Source: Alphaproteobacteria bacterium
GTDB taxonomy: Bacteria; Pseudomonadota; Alphaproteobacteria; SP197
Reading direction: 5' to 3'
Assembly: GCA_016869675.1 (NCBI GenBank)
Contig: VGDP01000017.1
Location: 1 to 62,755 of the forward strand
DNA length: 62,755 bases
The notes beneath the pieces are model-generated. The model was not told where the DNA came from. It did no database searches and saw only the letters and a program-made list of their open reading frames with translations. Shown here piece after piece: positions 35,956 through 44,749 of this stretch. Position numbers and translations under genes: made by a program. Each line of letters starts with the position of its first letter. The stretch's first letter is position 1.

Positions 35956-36867
35956 GTGACCCAGGGCATCACCGTCCGGGACCTGTTGACCAGCGGGAAG
36001 GTCAGCCTGACGCGCGCCGAACGGCGTGTCGCCGGCGCCCTGCTCGCCAACTACCCGACGGCCGGTCTGGCCACCGTCGCCCAGCTCGCCGACGAGGCGA
36101 AGGTCAGCGACCCCACGGTGGTGCGCCTGGTGTCGAAGCTGGGGTTCGAGGGCTATGGCGCGTTTCAGCGCACACTGCTGCGCGAGGTCGAAAGCCGCAT
36201 GCGTTCGCCGCTGGCCATGCTGCCCGCCCGCCGGCGCCAGCTGCATCGCCGCGATCTCTACGGCCGGTTCATGCGCAACGCGGGCGACAGCATCGAGGCG
36301 GCCATGGGCCTGGTGCTGCCGGCGGACTTCGAGACCGCCGTCGAACTGCTGACCGATCCGCGTCGCCGCGTGCATTGCGTGGGCGGCCGGTTCAGCCGCT
36401 TCCTCGCCGCCATGCTGCGCGCGCACCTGTGCCAGATGCGCCGCCACACGGCCGTGATCGACGGCACGCACTCCGACATGATCGACGGGCTGGTCGAGAT
36501 CGACCGCCATGACGTCGTTGTCGTGTTCGACTACCGCCGCTACCAGGAGGACGTGGTCGCCTTCGCCGGCGAGGCGCACGAGGCCGGCGCCGCCATCGTC
36601 CTGATGACCGATCCCTGGAAATCGCCGATCGCGGCTTTCGCCGACGTGACCCTGATCGCCCCGGTCGAGGTGCTGTCGCCCTACGACACCATGGTGCCGG
36701 CCATGGCGCAGGTCGAGGCGCTGGTGGCAGCGTGCGTCGCGCGGCTCGCCGATCGCGCGCGCGGCCGTCTGCGCCGGCTCGAGGCGCTGCGCCGCCGCCA
36801 CCGCGTCACCGTGGACGCCCGTCACGATGCCCCGACGCGCCGGCGGGCGGCGGCGCCGACACCATGA
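35956..36867 (+). CDS. RpiR-family transcriptional regulator
   Basis: 303 aa from GTG 35956. The N-terminal RpiR helix-turn-helix domain covers ~1-80 (LTRAERRVAGALLANYPTAG, DEAKVSDPTVVRLVSKLGFE) and a SIS domain follows (~130-280; VHCVGGRFSRFLAAMLR, DVVVVFDYRRYQED). SIS domains of this family bind phosphosugars or other small effectors. The last ~35 residues are a basic, Arg-rich tail. It is the first gene of the rightward operon, overlapping the aminotransferase start, and faces its presumed operator. Confidence 0.9.
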   Translation: MTQGITVRDLLTSGKVSLTRAERRVAGALLANYPTAGLATVAQLADEAKVSDPTVVRLVSKLGFEGYGAFQRTLLREVESRMRSPLAMLPARRRQLHRRDLYGRFMRNAGDSIEAAMGLVLPADFETAVELLTDPRRRVHCVGGRFSRFLAAMLRAHLCQMRRHTAVIDGTHSDMIDGLVEIDRHDVVVVFDYRRYQEDVVAFAGEAHEAGAAIVLMTDPWKSPIAAFADVTLIAPVEVLSPYDTMVPAMAQVEALVAACVARLADRARGRLRRLEALRRRHRVTVDARHDAPTRRRAAAPTP

Positions 36868-38192
36868 CCGACGCCCGCGCCGATCTTCTGACCCGCGACG
36901 CGCGTGTCATGGCCGCGATCCAGAAGCTGCGCTTCTCGCCCGTGGCGGTGACCGGCGGCAAGGGTTGCTCGTTGATCGAGGCCGGCGGCCGGGAGCTCCT
37001 GGACCTGTCGGCGAGCTGGGGTTCGGCCAGCCTGGGCCACGGCCATCCGGCCTGGGTCGACGCGATCGCCCGCGCCGCGGCGAACCCCGCCGGGGCGAGC
37101 ACCTTGTCGGCAACCACCGCGCCGGCGGTGGCGCTGGTGGAACGCCTGCTTGCCCTGGTTCCCGGCGTGGGCGACCGGCGCGTCTGGCTCGGCCATTCGG
37201 GCTCGGACGCCAACGAGGCCGCGGCACGCGCCATCGCGGCCGCCACCGGCCGGCACCGCTTCATCGCCTTCACCGGCGCCTACCACGGCGGTAGCGCGGG
37301 ATCGATGGCGATCTCGGGCCACGCCGTGCAGGCGCACGCCGCGCGCGCACCCGGCCTGGTGCTGATCCCCTACCCCGACGTCTACCGCGAGGAGCCCGCC
37401 GCCGACCCCGGCGCGGCGGTGCTGGCCGAGCTCGATCGCCGCTTCGCCACCGACGTCGACCCGCGCGAAGTCGCCGCCCTGTTCATCGAACCGGTCCAGA
37501 GCGACGGCGGACTGCTGGTGCCGCCGCCGGGTTTCCTGCGCGCGCTGGCCGATCGCTGCCGGGCGCACGGCATCCTGATCGTGTGCGACGAGGTCAAGGT
37601 CGGGCTGGGGCGCAGCGGCCTGCTGCACGCCTTCGCCCACGACGGCCTGTCGCCCGACGTGGTCACGTTCGGCAAGGGCCTGGGCGGCGGCCTGCCGCTG
37701 TCCGCCGTGGTCGGGCCGGCGGCGATCCTGGACCACGCGACGGCCTTCGCCATGCAGACCTTGCACGGCAATCCGGTCACAGCGGCGGCGGGGCTCGCGG
37801 TGCTCGACACCATCGAGGCCGAGGGCCTGGTCGCCAACGCTGCCGCGATGGGTGCGCGTCTGCAGGCGGGCCTGCGCGACTTGGCGCAGCGTCATGCCTT
37901 GATCGGCGACGTGCGCGGGCGTGGCCTGGTGATCGGCGTCGAGCTGGTCACGGACCGCGCGTCCAGGACGGCCGCGCGCGATGCCGCCGCCAAGGTTGTG
38001 GTGCGCGCGCTCGAACACGGCGCGGTGGTCTACTACGTTGGCAAGCGCTCCAACGTGCTGGAGCTGACACCGCCCCTGGTGATCGACGCGGATGCCGTCG
38101 ACCGCGCGGTGGCGATCCTGGGGCGCGCCATAAGCGACGTGGAACGCGGCCTGGTTCCCGATTCGGCGATCGCCGGGTTCACGGGCTGGTAG
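36864..38192 (+). CDS. Class III PLP aminotransferase
   Basis: 442 aa. Family landmarks: GHGHPAWVDAI, WLGHSGSDANEAAARAI, AYHGGSAGSMAISGH, LIVCDEVKVGLGRSG (PLP-binding Asp) and FGKGLGGGLPLS with the Schiff-base lysine. The usual DEVQTG is DEVKVG here. It is related to 4-aminobutyrate and other omega-aminotransferases. Translational coupling (ATGA) to the RpiR gene suggests it acts on the pathway's amine or on glutamate/GABA products. Confidence 0.9.
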   Translation: MTDARADLLTRDARVMAAIQKLRFSPVAVTGGKGCSLIEAGGRELLDLSASWGSASLGHGHPAWVDAIARAAANPAGASTLSATTAPAVALVERLLALVPGVGDRRVWLGHSGSDANEAAARAIAAATGRHRFIAFTGAYHGGSAGSMAISGHAVQAHAARAPGLVLIPYPDVYREEPAADPGAAVLAELDRRFATDVDPREVAALFIEPVQSDGGLLVPPPGFLRALADRCRAHGILIVCDEVKVGLGRSGLLHAFAHDGLSPDVVTFGKGLGGGLPLSAVVGPAAILDHATAFAMQTLHGNPVTAAAGLAVLDTIEAEGLVANAAAMGARLQAGLRDLAQRHALIGDVRGRGLVIGVELVTDRASRTAARDAAAKVVVRALEHGAVVYYVGKRSNVLELTPPLVIDADAVDRAVAILGRAISDVERGLVPDSAIAGFTGW

Positions 38193-38206
38193 GGAGGCGG
38201 ACGATC

Positions 38207-39556
38207 ATGGCGCGTGCGCGGACACCGAAACGCCCTCGCGGCGGGCCTTCGGGCGACGAGCTGGTTCTGCTGGCATGGAACGATCTTGTCGCCATGACGC
38301 GCGGACGCGCCGTCCCTGTCTCGGAGTACGCCTCGCGCCGCGCCGTCGGGATCAACTGGGCGATGGCGGGCCACGCCCTGACCCCGTTCGAGGACATCGC
38401 CGACAACCCCTGGTGTTCGATGGACGAGGTCCACATGACCCCCGCCGAGGAGACCCATGTCCGCTTCGAGGTCGGCAACGGCCAGCCGGCGTTCAACATG
38501 GCGCTGTGCGACGCCATCACCACCGACGGCGGCACGTGGGATTCCTGCCCGCGCGGATTCCTCAAGGGGGCCATCGCCGACCTGCGCAGGCGCCACGGGC
38601 TCGAGCTCCTGGCCTCACCCGAGCTCGAGTTCCAATTGGTCGGTGGCACGCTGCCCGAGGCGACGCCCTTCTCGCTCGAAGCGTTCCGGCTCATGCCCGA
38701 CCTGGGCCAGCGGGTCGTCGAGGCGCTGCGCGCCACGGGTTGCCAGCCCGAGACCTACGAACCGGAGTACGGCGTCGGCCAGTACGAGTTCAGTTGTGCG
38801 CCGGCCTTCGGCGTCGCGGCGGCCGACCGCATCGTGCTCGCCAAGGAGGTGGTGCGCGAGGTAGCGCGCCGCGCCGGCCTGCGGGCGAGCTTCACGCCCA
38901 AGCCCTACCCGAACCGCCCGGGCAACGGCGCCCACATCCACCTCAGCCTGTGGTCCGGCGGCAAGCCCGCCACCCACGACCCGTCGCGTCCCGGTGGCAT
39001 GACCGAGAAGGCGGCGCGCTTCGCCGCCGGCATCGTGCGGCACATGCCGGCCCTGTGCGCCTTCGCCGCGCCCAGCGTGCCGTCGTACTACCGGCTCGGC
39101 CCACACCACTGGAGCGCCGGCTACGCGTGCATGGGCGTGACCAACCGCGAGGCCGCGCTGCGCGTCTGCCTGCCGTCCAAGGGCACGGCGGCGTCGGTGC
39201 ACCGACGCTTCAACCTGGAGTACCGCCCGGCCGACGGCACCTCCAGCCCGTACCTGGCGCTGGGCGCGCTGGTGCGGGCGGGCTTGGCCGGTCTCGACGA
39301 GAAACTGCCGCTGCCGCCGCTCGTCCAGGAGGACCCGCACGACATGGGTGAGGCCCGCCGCCGCGAGCTCGGCATCCGGCCCCTGCCCACCTCGCTCGGC
39401 GAGGCGTTGGATGCACTGCGCGCCGACCCGGTGGTCTGCGGCTGGTTCGCGCCCAACCTGCTCGACACGTTCATCGCGGTGAAGCGCAAGGAGATCGCGC
39501 TCTGCGAGGGCCTGAGCCCCAACGACATCTGCGAGAAGTACCGCAATGCCTATTGA
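38207..39556 (+). CDS. Glutamine-synthetase-like gamma-glutamyl-amine ligase
   Basis: 449 aa, GS-III/PuuA-like. Active-site features survive: SPELEFQL (Glu pair), GQYEFSC (Glu), NGAHIHLSLWS (ammonia/amine-site His) and a divergent RRFNLEYRPADGTSSPY (Arg-x-Glu-x-Arg-like). The N-terminal beta-grasp domain is reduced. Ligases of this type join glutamate to putrescine, isopropylamine, ethanolamine or other amines using ATP, not to ammonia. Downstream amidohydrolase overlaps by 11 bp. GAGG lies upstream of the ATG. Confidence 0.87.
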   Translation: MARARTPKRPRGGPSGDELVLLAWNDLVAMTRGRAVPVSEYASRRAVGINWAMAGHALTPFEDIADNPWCSMDEVHMTPAEETHVRFEVGNGQPAFNMALCDAITTDGGTWDSCPRGFLKGAIADLRRRHGLELLASPELEFQLVGGTLPEATPFSLEAFRLMPDLGQRVVEALRATGCQPETYEPEYGVGQYEFSCAPAFGVAAADRIVLAKEVVREVARRAGLRASFTPKPYPNRPGNGAHIHLSLWSGGKPATHDPSRPGGMTEKAARFAAGIVRHMPALCAFAAPSVPSYYRLGPHHWSAGYACMGVTNREAALRVCLPSKGTAASVHRRFNLEYRPADGTSSPYLALGALVRAGLAGLDEKLPLPPLVQEDPHDMGEARRRELGIRPLPTSLGEALDALRADPVVCGWFAPNLLDTFIAVKRKEIALCEGLSPNDICEKYRNAY

Positions 39557-40679
39557 TATCGATCGTCCGCTTGTCGACCACCACTGCCACGGGCTGGTGC
39601 CCAAGACCCTGGAACGGGCCGCGTTCGAGAGGCTGATCTCCGAGAGCTTCGTCGCCGCGCCCAAGGGCACCTCGCATTTCGACGCGCCGGTCGGCTTGGT
39701 GATCCGTGCGAAATGCGCGGCCTTGCTCGACCTCGACCCCTTCCCCGACCCCGATGCCTACCTGGCGCGGCGCGCCACGCTGGGCGCCGCCGAGGTCAAT
39801 CGCCGGTTCGTCCAGGCAGGCGGCTATGGGCAGCTCCTCGTTGACACCGGGTTCCGGGGTGGCGACATCCTGACACCGGAGGGCATGGCCGACGCGACCG
39901 GAATCCCGTGCTGCGAGGTCGTGCGCATTGAGGCCGTGGCCGAGCGCGTCGGCCGTTCAGGGGTCTCGGCCGCCGGCTTCGCGCGCGCCTTCGCCGACGC
40001 CCTTGCCGAGGCGGCGCGCGACGCGGTCGGCCTGAAGTCGATTGTCGCCTACCGTGGCGGCTTCGCCTTCGACCCGGCCGCGCCGACCACGGCCGAGGTC
40101 GAGGCCGCCGCCGGGCCGTGGCTCAAGCGCATGGCCTCGGGCCAGGGCCGCATGGACGACATGACCCTGATGCGCCACGGCCTTTGGGTCGCGGCCGAGC
40201 TCACCCGCGCGCGCGCCATGCCGATCCAGTTTCACGTCGGCTACGGCGACCGCGACGCCAAGATCCATCTCAACAACCCGTCGCTGCTGATGGATTTCCT
40301 GCAGCACCTTGACGACATGGGCGTCAACGCCACGCTGCTGCACTGCTACCCCTATCAGCGCGAGGCCGGCTACCTGGCCGAGGTCTTCCCCAACGTCTAC
40401 TTCGACGTCGGCGTGATCCTGAACTACACGGGCGCCATGTCGGCGACGATCCTGGGCGAGGCGCTGGAGCTCGCACCGTTCACCAAGCAACTCTACAGCT
40501 CGGACGCGTTCGGCGTGGCCGAGTTCTACTACCTGGGCGCCGTGCTGTTCCGCCGCGCGCTGCAGCAGCATCTGGACCGCTGGATCGCGGACGGCTTCTG
40601 TTCGGTGCGCGAAGCCGACCGCATCGTCGCGATGATCGCGCACGACAACGCCCGGCGCATCTACCCGCTCGACCACTGA
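39546..40679 (+). CDS. Amidohydrolase of the FluG N-terminal type
   Basis: 377 aa metal-dependent hydrolase (amidohydrolase_2). LVDHHCHGLVP near the N-terminus holds the HxH metal ligands; PIQFHVGYGDRD, LLHCYPYQREAGYLAEVFPNV and LYSSDAFGVAEFYYLGA carry the later His and Asp ligands. In fungal FluG this domain is fused to a GS-like ligase, and here the two genes overlap by 11 bp, so it probably hydrolyses the gamma-glutamyl product of the ligase or acts with it in one pathway. Confidence 0.88.
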   Translation: MPIDIDRPLVDHHCHGLVPKTLERAAFERLISESFVAAPKGTSHFDAPVGLVIRAKCAALLDLDPFPDPDAYLARRATLGAAEVNRRFVQAGGYGQLLVDTGFRGGDILTPEGMADATGIPCCEVVRIEAVAERVGRSGVSAAGFARAFADALAEAARDAVGLKSIVAYRGGFAFDPAAPTTAEVEAAAGPWLKRMASGQGRMDDMTLMRHGLWVAAELTRARAMPIQFHVGYGDRDAKIHLNNPSLLMDFLQHLDDMGVNATLLHCYPYQREAGYLAEVFPNVYFDVGVILNYTGAMSATILGEALELAPFTKQLYSSDAFGVAEFYYLGAVLFRRALQQHLDRWIADGFCSVREADRIVAMIAHDNARRIYPLDH

Positions 40680-40681
40680 CC

Positions 40682-41026
40682 ATGCTTGGCCCGGACGAGC
40701 CCGCGCCATACGAGGTGGTCAACGCCGGGGGCCGGGCGCCGGTGCTGCTGGTCTGCGATCACGCGAGCCCGCGCATTCCCACGGTGCTCGGCGATCTGGG
40801 GCTGGCGGGCGACGATCGGATACGCCACATCGCCTGGGACATCGGCGCCGACGCCTCGCACCTGTTTCGCGCGGGCATTTCCACCGCCATTTACGGGCCC
40901 GGCAAGGTGAACGATATCAACCCCCTCGACGAGAGCATGGCGGTCGCCGACGCGGTCGGCGCCGCGCGCACCTACGCCCTCGCCATCCTCGAAATCTGTG
41001 GCCGCGACGGCGGAGTCCGCGCATGA
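40682..41026 (+). pseudogene. Chimera: N-formylglutamate amidohydrolase start joined to M20 peptidase end
   Basis: The first ~60 residues (FEVVN-like YEVVNAGGRAPVLLVCDHAS, then DLGLAGDDRIRHIAWDIGA) match the N-terminus of N-formylglutamate amidohydrolases. From about residue 63 the sequence switches to GISTAIYGPGKVNDINPLDE, which looks like the C-terminus of M20 deacylases (acetylornithine deacetylase type). A full gene of either kind would be 260-430 aa; this is 114. It looks like an in-frame deletion that fused two neighbouring genes. It is still coupled to the GMC gene (ATGA), so it may be translated, but neither active site is complete. Confidence 0.65.
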
Positions 41027-42687
41027 GCACGTTCGACTACATCGTCGTCGGAGCCGGATCGGCCGGCTGCGCGCTGGCGGCGCGTCTGGCTGAGCAGCGC
41101 GACGCGCGTGTCCTGCTCATCGAGGCGGGTGGCGGCGGTCGGCACCTGTTCGTGCGCATGCCGGCGGCCAACGGCTTCGTCTTCGGCAAGCCGCAGTTCG
41201 ACTGGAGCTTCTACACCGAGCCGCAGCCCGAACTGAACGGCCGGCGCGTCTACTGGCCGCGCGGCCGTGGCCTCGGCGGATCCTCGACGATCAACGGCAT
41301 GATCTACATCCGCGGCAACGCGCGCGATTACGACGGCTGGCGCCAGCTCGGCCTGGAGGGCTGGGCCTACGCCGACGTGCTGCCCTACTTCCGCCGCTCC
41401 GAGGGCAACCCGCGCGGCGACGACGGCTACCACAGCGCCGACGGGCCCCTGAAGACCAGCCGCGCCGGCAACGTCCAGCCGATCGACGAGATCTTCGTCG
41501 CGGCCGCCCAGCAGGCGGGCTACCCGCTCAACCCGGACTTCAACGGCGCAAGCCAGTTCGGCTGCGGCATCTACGACATGACCGTGCGCCACGGCCGCCG
41601 CTCGACCACGGCGCTCTCCTACCTGAGCCAACAACCCAACCTGACAGTCATGACCGGAGCGCTCGCGCTCGGCTTGGCTGTCGAGAACGGCCGGGCCGTC
41701 GGCGTGCGGCTGGCGCGCGATGGCGCGACCGAAACCGTGCGCGCCTCGCGCGAGGTGATCGTCGCCATGGGCGCTATCGGCTCGCCCCAGTTGCTCCTGC
41801 TGTCGGGCATCGGTCCGGCCGACGACCTGCGCCGGCTCGGCATCCCCGTCGTCGCCGACGTACCGGGCGTCGGGGCGAACCTGCACGATCACCCGAACGT
41901 GCCGGTGCAGTACGTGTGCACCAAGCCCGAACTGAGCTTCACGCGCTACATGCGCGCCGATAAGGCGATCGGCATCGGCCTGCGCTACCTGCTGACGCGC
42001 GACGGGCCGGCGGCGGCACCGTTATGGAGCGCCGGCGCGTTCAAGGCGCTGTCGCCCGGCGCCGACGTGCCGGCGCTCCAGGTCTTCTTCACGCCCATGG
42101 TGATTGTCGAGGACCCCAAAGGCTCGACCAGCGTCAAGGCGCGCTCCACCTTCGGCGCTGGCATCTTCACGCGTGGCAAGTACGCGATTCCCGGATTCCA
42201 GTTCGACGTCAACCAGATGCACCCGCGCAGCCGCGGCACGCTCAGCCTGCGCTCGACCGATCCGCGCGACCACCCCCTGATGGACCCGCGCTATCTGACC
42301 GAGGAGATCGACCGGCGCGAGATGGTCGAGGCCGTGAAGGCAGGGCGCGAGATCGTGAGCCAGAAGGCGTTCGATCCGATCCGGGGCGAGGAGTTGCGGC
42401 CCGGGCCCGCCGTGCGCAGCGACGCCGATATCCTGGAGGCGGTACGCAACAGCCTGATCTCGGGATATCACCCCGTGGGCACATGCAAGATGGGCGTGGC
42501 GAGCGATCCCATGGCGGTGGTCGACGCCAGCCTGCGCGTGCGCGGCGTCGAGGGCCTGCGTGTGGTCGATGCCTCGATCATGCCGATCCTGGTCACCGGC
42601 AACACCAACGGCCCCACCGTGATGATCGCCGAGAAGGCGGCCGACATGATCCTGGGCCGGCCACCCCTGCCCCGCGCCGAGGTGTGA
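41023..42687 (+). CDS. GMC-family FAD alcohol dehydrogenase (choline-dehydrogenase-like)
   Basis: 554 aa. Signatures: [17 protein letters not shown] (FAD), [19 protein letters not shown] (GMC motif 1), [18 protein letters not shown] (motif 2), and the catalytic His-Asn pair in [11 protein letters not shown] and [17 protein letters not shown]. Enzymes of this group oxidise primary alcohols such as choline. In this operon, after a gamma-glutamyl ligase, it could oxidise the hydroxyl of a gamma-glutamylated amino alcohol (inference). Confidence 0.92.
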   Translation: MSTFDYIVVGAGSAGCALAARLAEQRDARVLLIEAGGGGRHLFVRMPAANGFVFGKPQFDWSFYTEPQPELNGRRVYWPRGRGLGGSSTINGMIYIRGNARDYDGWRQLGLEGWAYADVLPYFRRSEGNPRGDDGYHSADGPLKTSRAGNVQPIDEIFVAAAQQAGYPLNPDFNGASQFGCGIYDMTVRHGRRSTTALSYLSQQPNLTVMTGALALGLAVENGRAVGVRLARDGATETVRASREVIVAMGAIGSPQLLLLSGIGPADDLRRLGIPVVADVPGVGANLHDHPNVPVQYVCTKPELSFTRYMRADKAIGIGLRYLLTRDGPAAAPLWSAGAFKALSPGADVPALQVFFTPMVIVEDPKGSTSVKARSTFGAGIFTRGKYAIPGFQFDVNQMHPRSRGTLSLRSTDPRDHPLMDPRYLTEEIDRREMVEAVKAGREIVSQKAFDPIRGEELRPGPAVRSDADILEAVRNSLISGYHPVGTCKMGVASDPMAVVDASLRVRGVEGLRVVDASIMPILVTGNTNGPTVMIAEKAADMILGRPPLPRAEV

Positions 42688-43193
42688 GCGCGACCGTCCG
42701 TCGCTTGCGCGGCCCGCGCCGGGTCGCGATCGCACGCGAAATCCTCGAATCGTTGCCGGCGTGGTTCGGCACCCGACGCGCGCGCGAGGCCCACATCCAG
42801 CAGGCCGGACGCGCGCCCATGTACGTGTGCGAGGACGGCGCGGGCATCGTCGGGTTCCTGGTGCTCGAGCGCCTCATGACGGCGGCGTGGGAGATCGCGG
42901 TCATGGCCGTGCGGCCCGATCGCCACCGGCGGGGCGCTGGCCGCGCCCTGGTCGCGGCGGCGGCGGCCCACGCGGCGGCGCGCGGTGCCACCCTCCTGAC
43001 CGTCAAGACGCTCGCGCCCTCCTCGCCGGATCGCGCCTACGCCCGCACGCGCGCCTTCTACCGCGCCATGGGGTTCGTGCCGCTGGAGGTGTTCCCGACG
43101 CTGTGGGGCCGCGACAACCCTTGCCTGCTGATGGCCCTGCCCCTGGTGCCGCCGCACCGGCGCCGGACAACGAGCGCGCTTAGCCGCCCTTGA
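42684..43193 (+). CDS. GNAT-family N-acetyltransferase
   Basis: 169 aa from GTG 42684, overlapping the GMC stop (GTGA). The acetyl-CoA loop is [18 protein letters not shown], followed by [13 protein letters not shown] and [14 protein letters not shown]. Substrate unknown. It closes the rightward operon; its stop lies 14 bp inside the end of the convergent MoaD-like gene. Confidence 0.82.
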   Translation: MSATVRRLRGPRRVAIAREILESLPAWFGTRRAREAHIQQAGRAPMYVCEDGAGIVGFLVLERLMTAAWEIAVMAVRPDRHRRGAGRALVAAAAAHAAARGATLLTVKTLAPSSPDRAYARTRAFYRAMGFVPLEVFPTLWGRDNPCLLMALPLVPPHRRRTTSALSRP

Positions 43194-43431
43194 GCGGTGG
43201 CATGATCGCCAGCTCGTCGCCCTCGGCCAGGCGCCGGTTCGGGCGTTCGGCGGTCGCCAGAACCGTGCCGTTCAGCGCCACCAGATAGCGGTCGGCCATG
43301 GGCAGGCCGAGCTGGCTCATGACATCGACGGCCGTGGCACCGTCGGCCACGTCGAGCGGCGCGCTGAGGCCCTTGGCCCCGGCCGGCAGGTATTTCTGCA
43401 GGATGCCGGCGGTCTTGAACGTGATCCTCAC
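43180..43431 (-). CDS. aorD: MoaD/ThiS-like ubiquitin-fold protein of the AOR module
   Basis: 83 aa from GTG 43429-43431, with the beta-grasp pattern and the functional C-terminal PPLKGG tail ending in Gly-Gly. MoaD-like proteins carry sulfur to the pterin of the tungsten/molybdenum cofactor. It overlaps the FAD subunit gene (GTGA). In known AOR operons of Aromatoleum a MoaD-like gene follows the structural genes, so this is probably a dedicated cofactor protein; the gene symbol follows that naming. Confidence 0.82.
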   Translation of the reverse strand: MRITFKTAGILQKYLPAGAKGLSAPLDVADGATAVDVMSQLGLPMADRYLVALNGTVLATAERPNRRLAEGDELAIMPPLKGG

Positions 43432-44675
43432 GGCACCGCCTTGGTGAGGTCGAGGTAGGCGTTCATCACCTGGTGCGGATCCCGTTGCAGGGCCTTCTTC
43501 CACGGCCCGAGCGGAAGCCCCGTCTGAACCAGGCCTCGGATGACGCCCACATGCTGGGTCAGGCCGAGCGCGAGCGCGCCGACGACACGGTCATCCTTGA
43601 AGCACAGGCGCAGGTAGCAGAAGTGGTCCGGGTCGCTCGCCTCGGCGATCTCGCCGCCGGGCAGGCCTTGCCAGTGGCCGAACGAGCTGGAAATCAGGCC
43701 CAGCGTGTTGAGCACGTTCATGGACAGGCTGCCGCGGTAGTGGCTGGGCACGCCGGCCATGTTCAGGGCGGCGACACGCCCGTGTTCGCTCGCGGTCGGC
43801 TGGATCGCGTGCACCTCGGGCTTGCCGGTGATCAGCTCGGGCCCCTGGGCCACGTCGCCGGCGGCGAAGATGTCGGGCACGCTGGTGCGCAGGCCGTGAT
43901 CCACCAGGATGCCGAACTCGGTCTCCACTCCGCTGCCCTTCAGGAACTCGACGTTGGGCGCCACGCCCGTGGCGCACACCACGAGGTCGGCCTCCAGGGC
44001 GGCGCGGCGCCCGATGGCCAGCCGGAACCCGGTCTTGGTCTTCTCGATCGCCTCGACGCGCGTCGAGGTCAGGACCTTGACGCCACGCCCCTCGCACCAA
44101 CGCTTGATCATGTCCCCGCCCTGGCGGTCCATCATGCGCGCAACCATGCGGTCGGCCATCTCGACCACGGTCAGGTCGACTTTGCGCGCGGCCAGCGCCT
44201 CCAGGATGATGCAGCCGATGAAGCCGGCGCCCATCAGAACCACGCGGCTCCTGGGCTTGGCCTTGCGCGCGATCGCCGCGGCGTCCGCCAGCGTCCAGCA
44301 CGACTCGATCCCCGGCAGGTCGATCCCCTTGATCGGCGGCCGCACGGGGCGCGAGCCGGTCGCGACCAGCAGCTTGTCGTACTTGACCTTGGCTCCGTCA
44401 TCGAGCGTGAGCACGCGCGACTTGGCCGCGACGCGGGTGACGCGCCGGCCCTTGACCACCTTGATGCCATGCGCGCGGTAGTGGCCCGTGCCATGGCGCA
44501 GGTGCGTGCCGGCCGGCTCGATGTCGCCGGCCAGCAGGTAGGGGATCGCCATCCGGGAATACGGCGCGGCCGGCTCGTCGCCGATCAGCGTCACCGCGCC
44601 CGACGGATCGGCGCGACGCAGTGTCTCGGCCGCGATCACGCCAGCTGGGCCGGCGCCGACGACCACATAGTCCAT
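43428..44675 (-). CDS. aorC: FAD/NAD(P)H oxidoreductase subunit of aldehyde oxidoreductase (AorC-type)
   Basis: 415 aa pyridine-nucleotide-disulphide-oxidoreductase-like protein. FAD site YVVVGAGPAGVIAAETL (residues ~3-19), NAD(P) site VVLMGAGFIGCIILEAL (~145-161), and the second FAD motif VPDIFAAGDVAQG. In AorABC enzymes this subunit exchanges electrons between the Fe-S subunit and NAD. The start ATG 44673-44675 has GGAGA upstream. Confidence 0.87.
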   Translation of the reverse strand: MDYVVVGAGPAGVIAAETLRRADPSGAVTLIGDEPAAPYSRMAIPYLLAGDIEPAGTHLRHGTGHYRAHGIKVVKGRRVTRVAAKSRVLTLDDGAKVKYDKLLVATGSRPVRPPIKGIDLPGIESCWTLADAAAIARKAKPRSRVVLMGAGFIGCIILEALAARKVDLTVVEMADRMVARMMDRQGGDMIKRWCEGRGVKVLTSTRVEAIEKTKTGFRLAIGRRAALEADLVVCATGVAPNVEFLKGSGVETEFGILVDHGLRTSVPDIFAAGDVAQGPELITGKPEVHAIQPTASEHGRVAALNMAGVPSHYRGSLSMNVLNTLGLISSSFGHWQGLPGGEIAEASDPDHFCYLRLCFKDDRVVGALALGLTQHVGVIRGLVQTGLPLGPWKKALQRDPHQVMNAYLDLTKAVP

Positions 44676-44749
44676 GCTCGTTCTCCGTGCCTTGAAACGA
44701 ACGCAGGGGCGGATCGCCGACCCACCCCTGCCCTCAACCGATCCGAACG

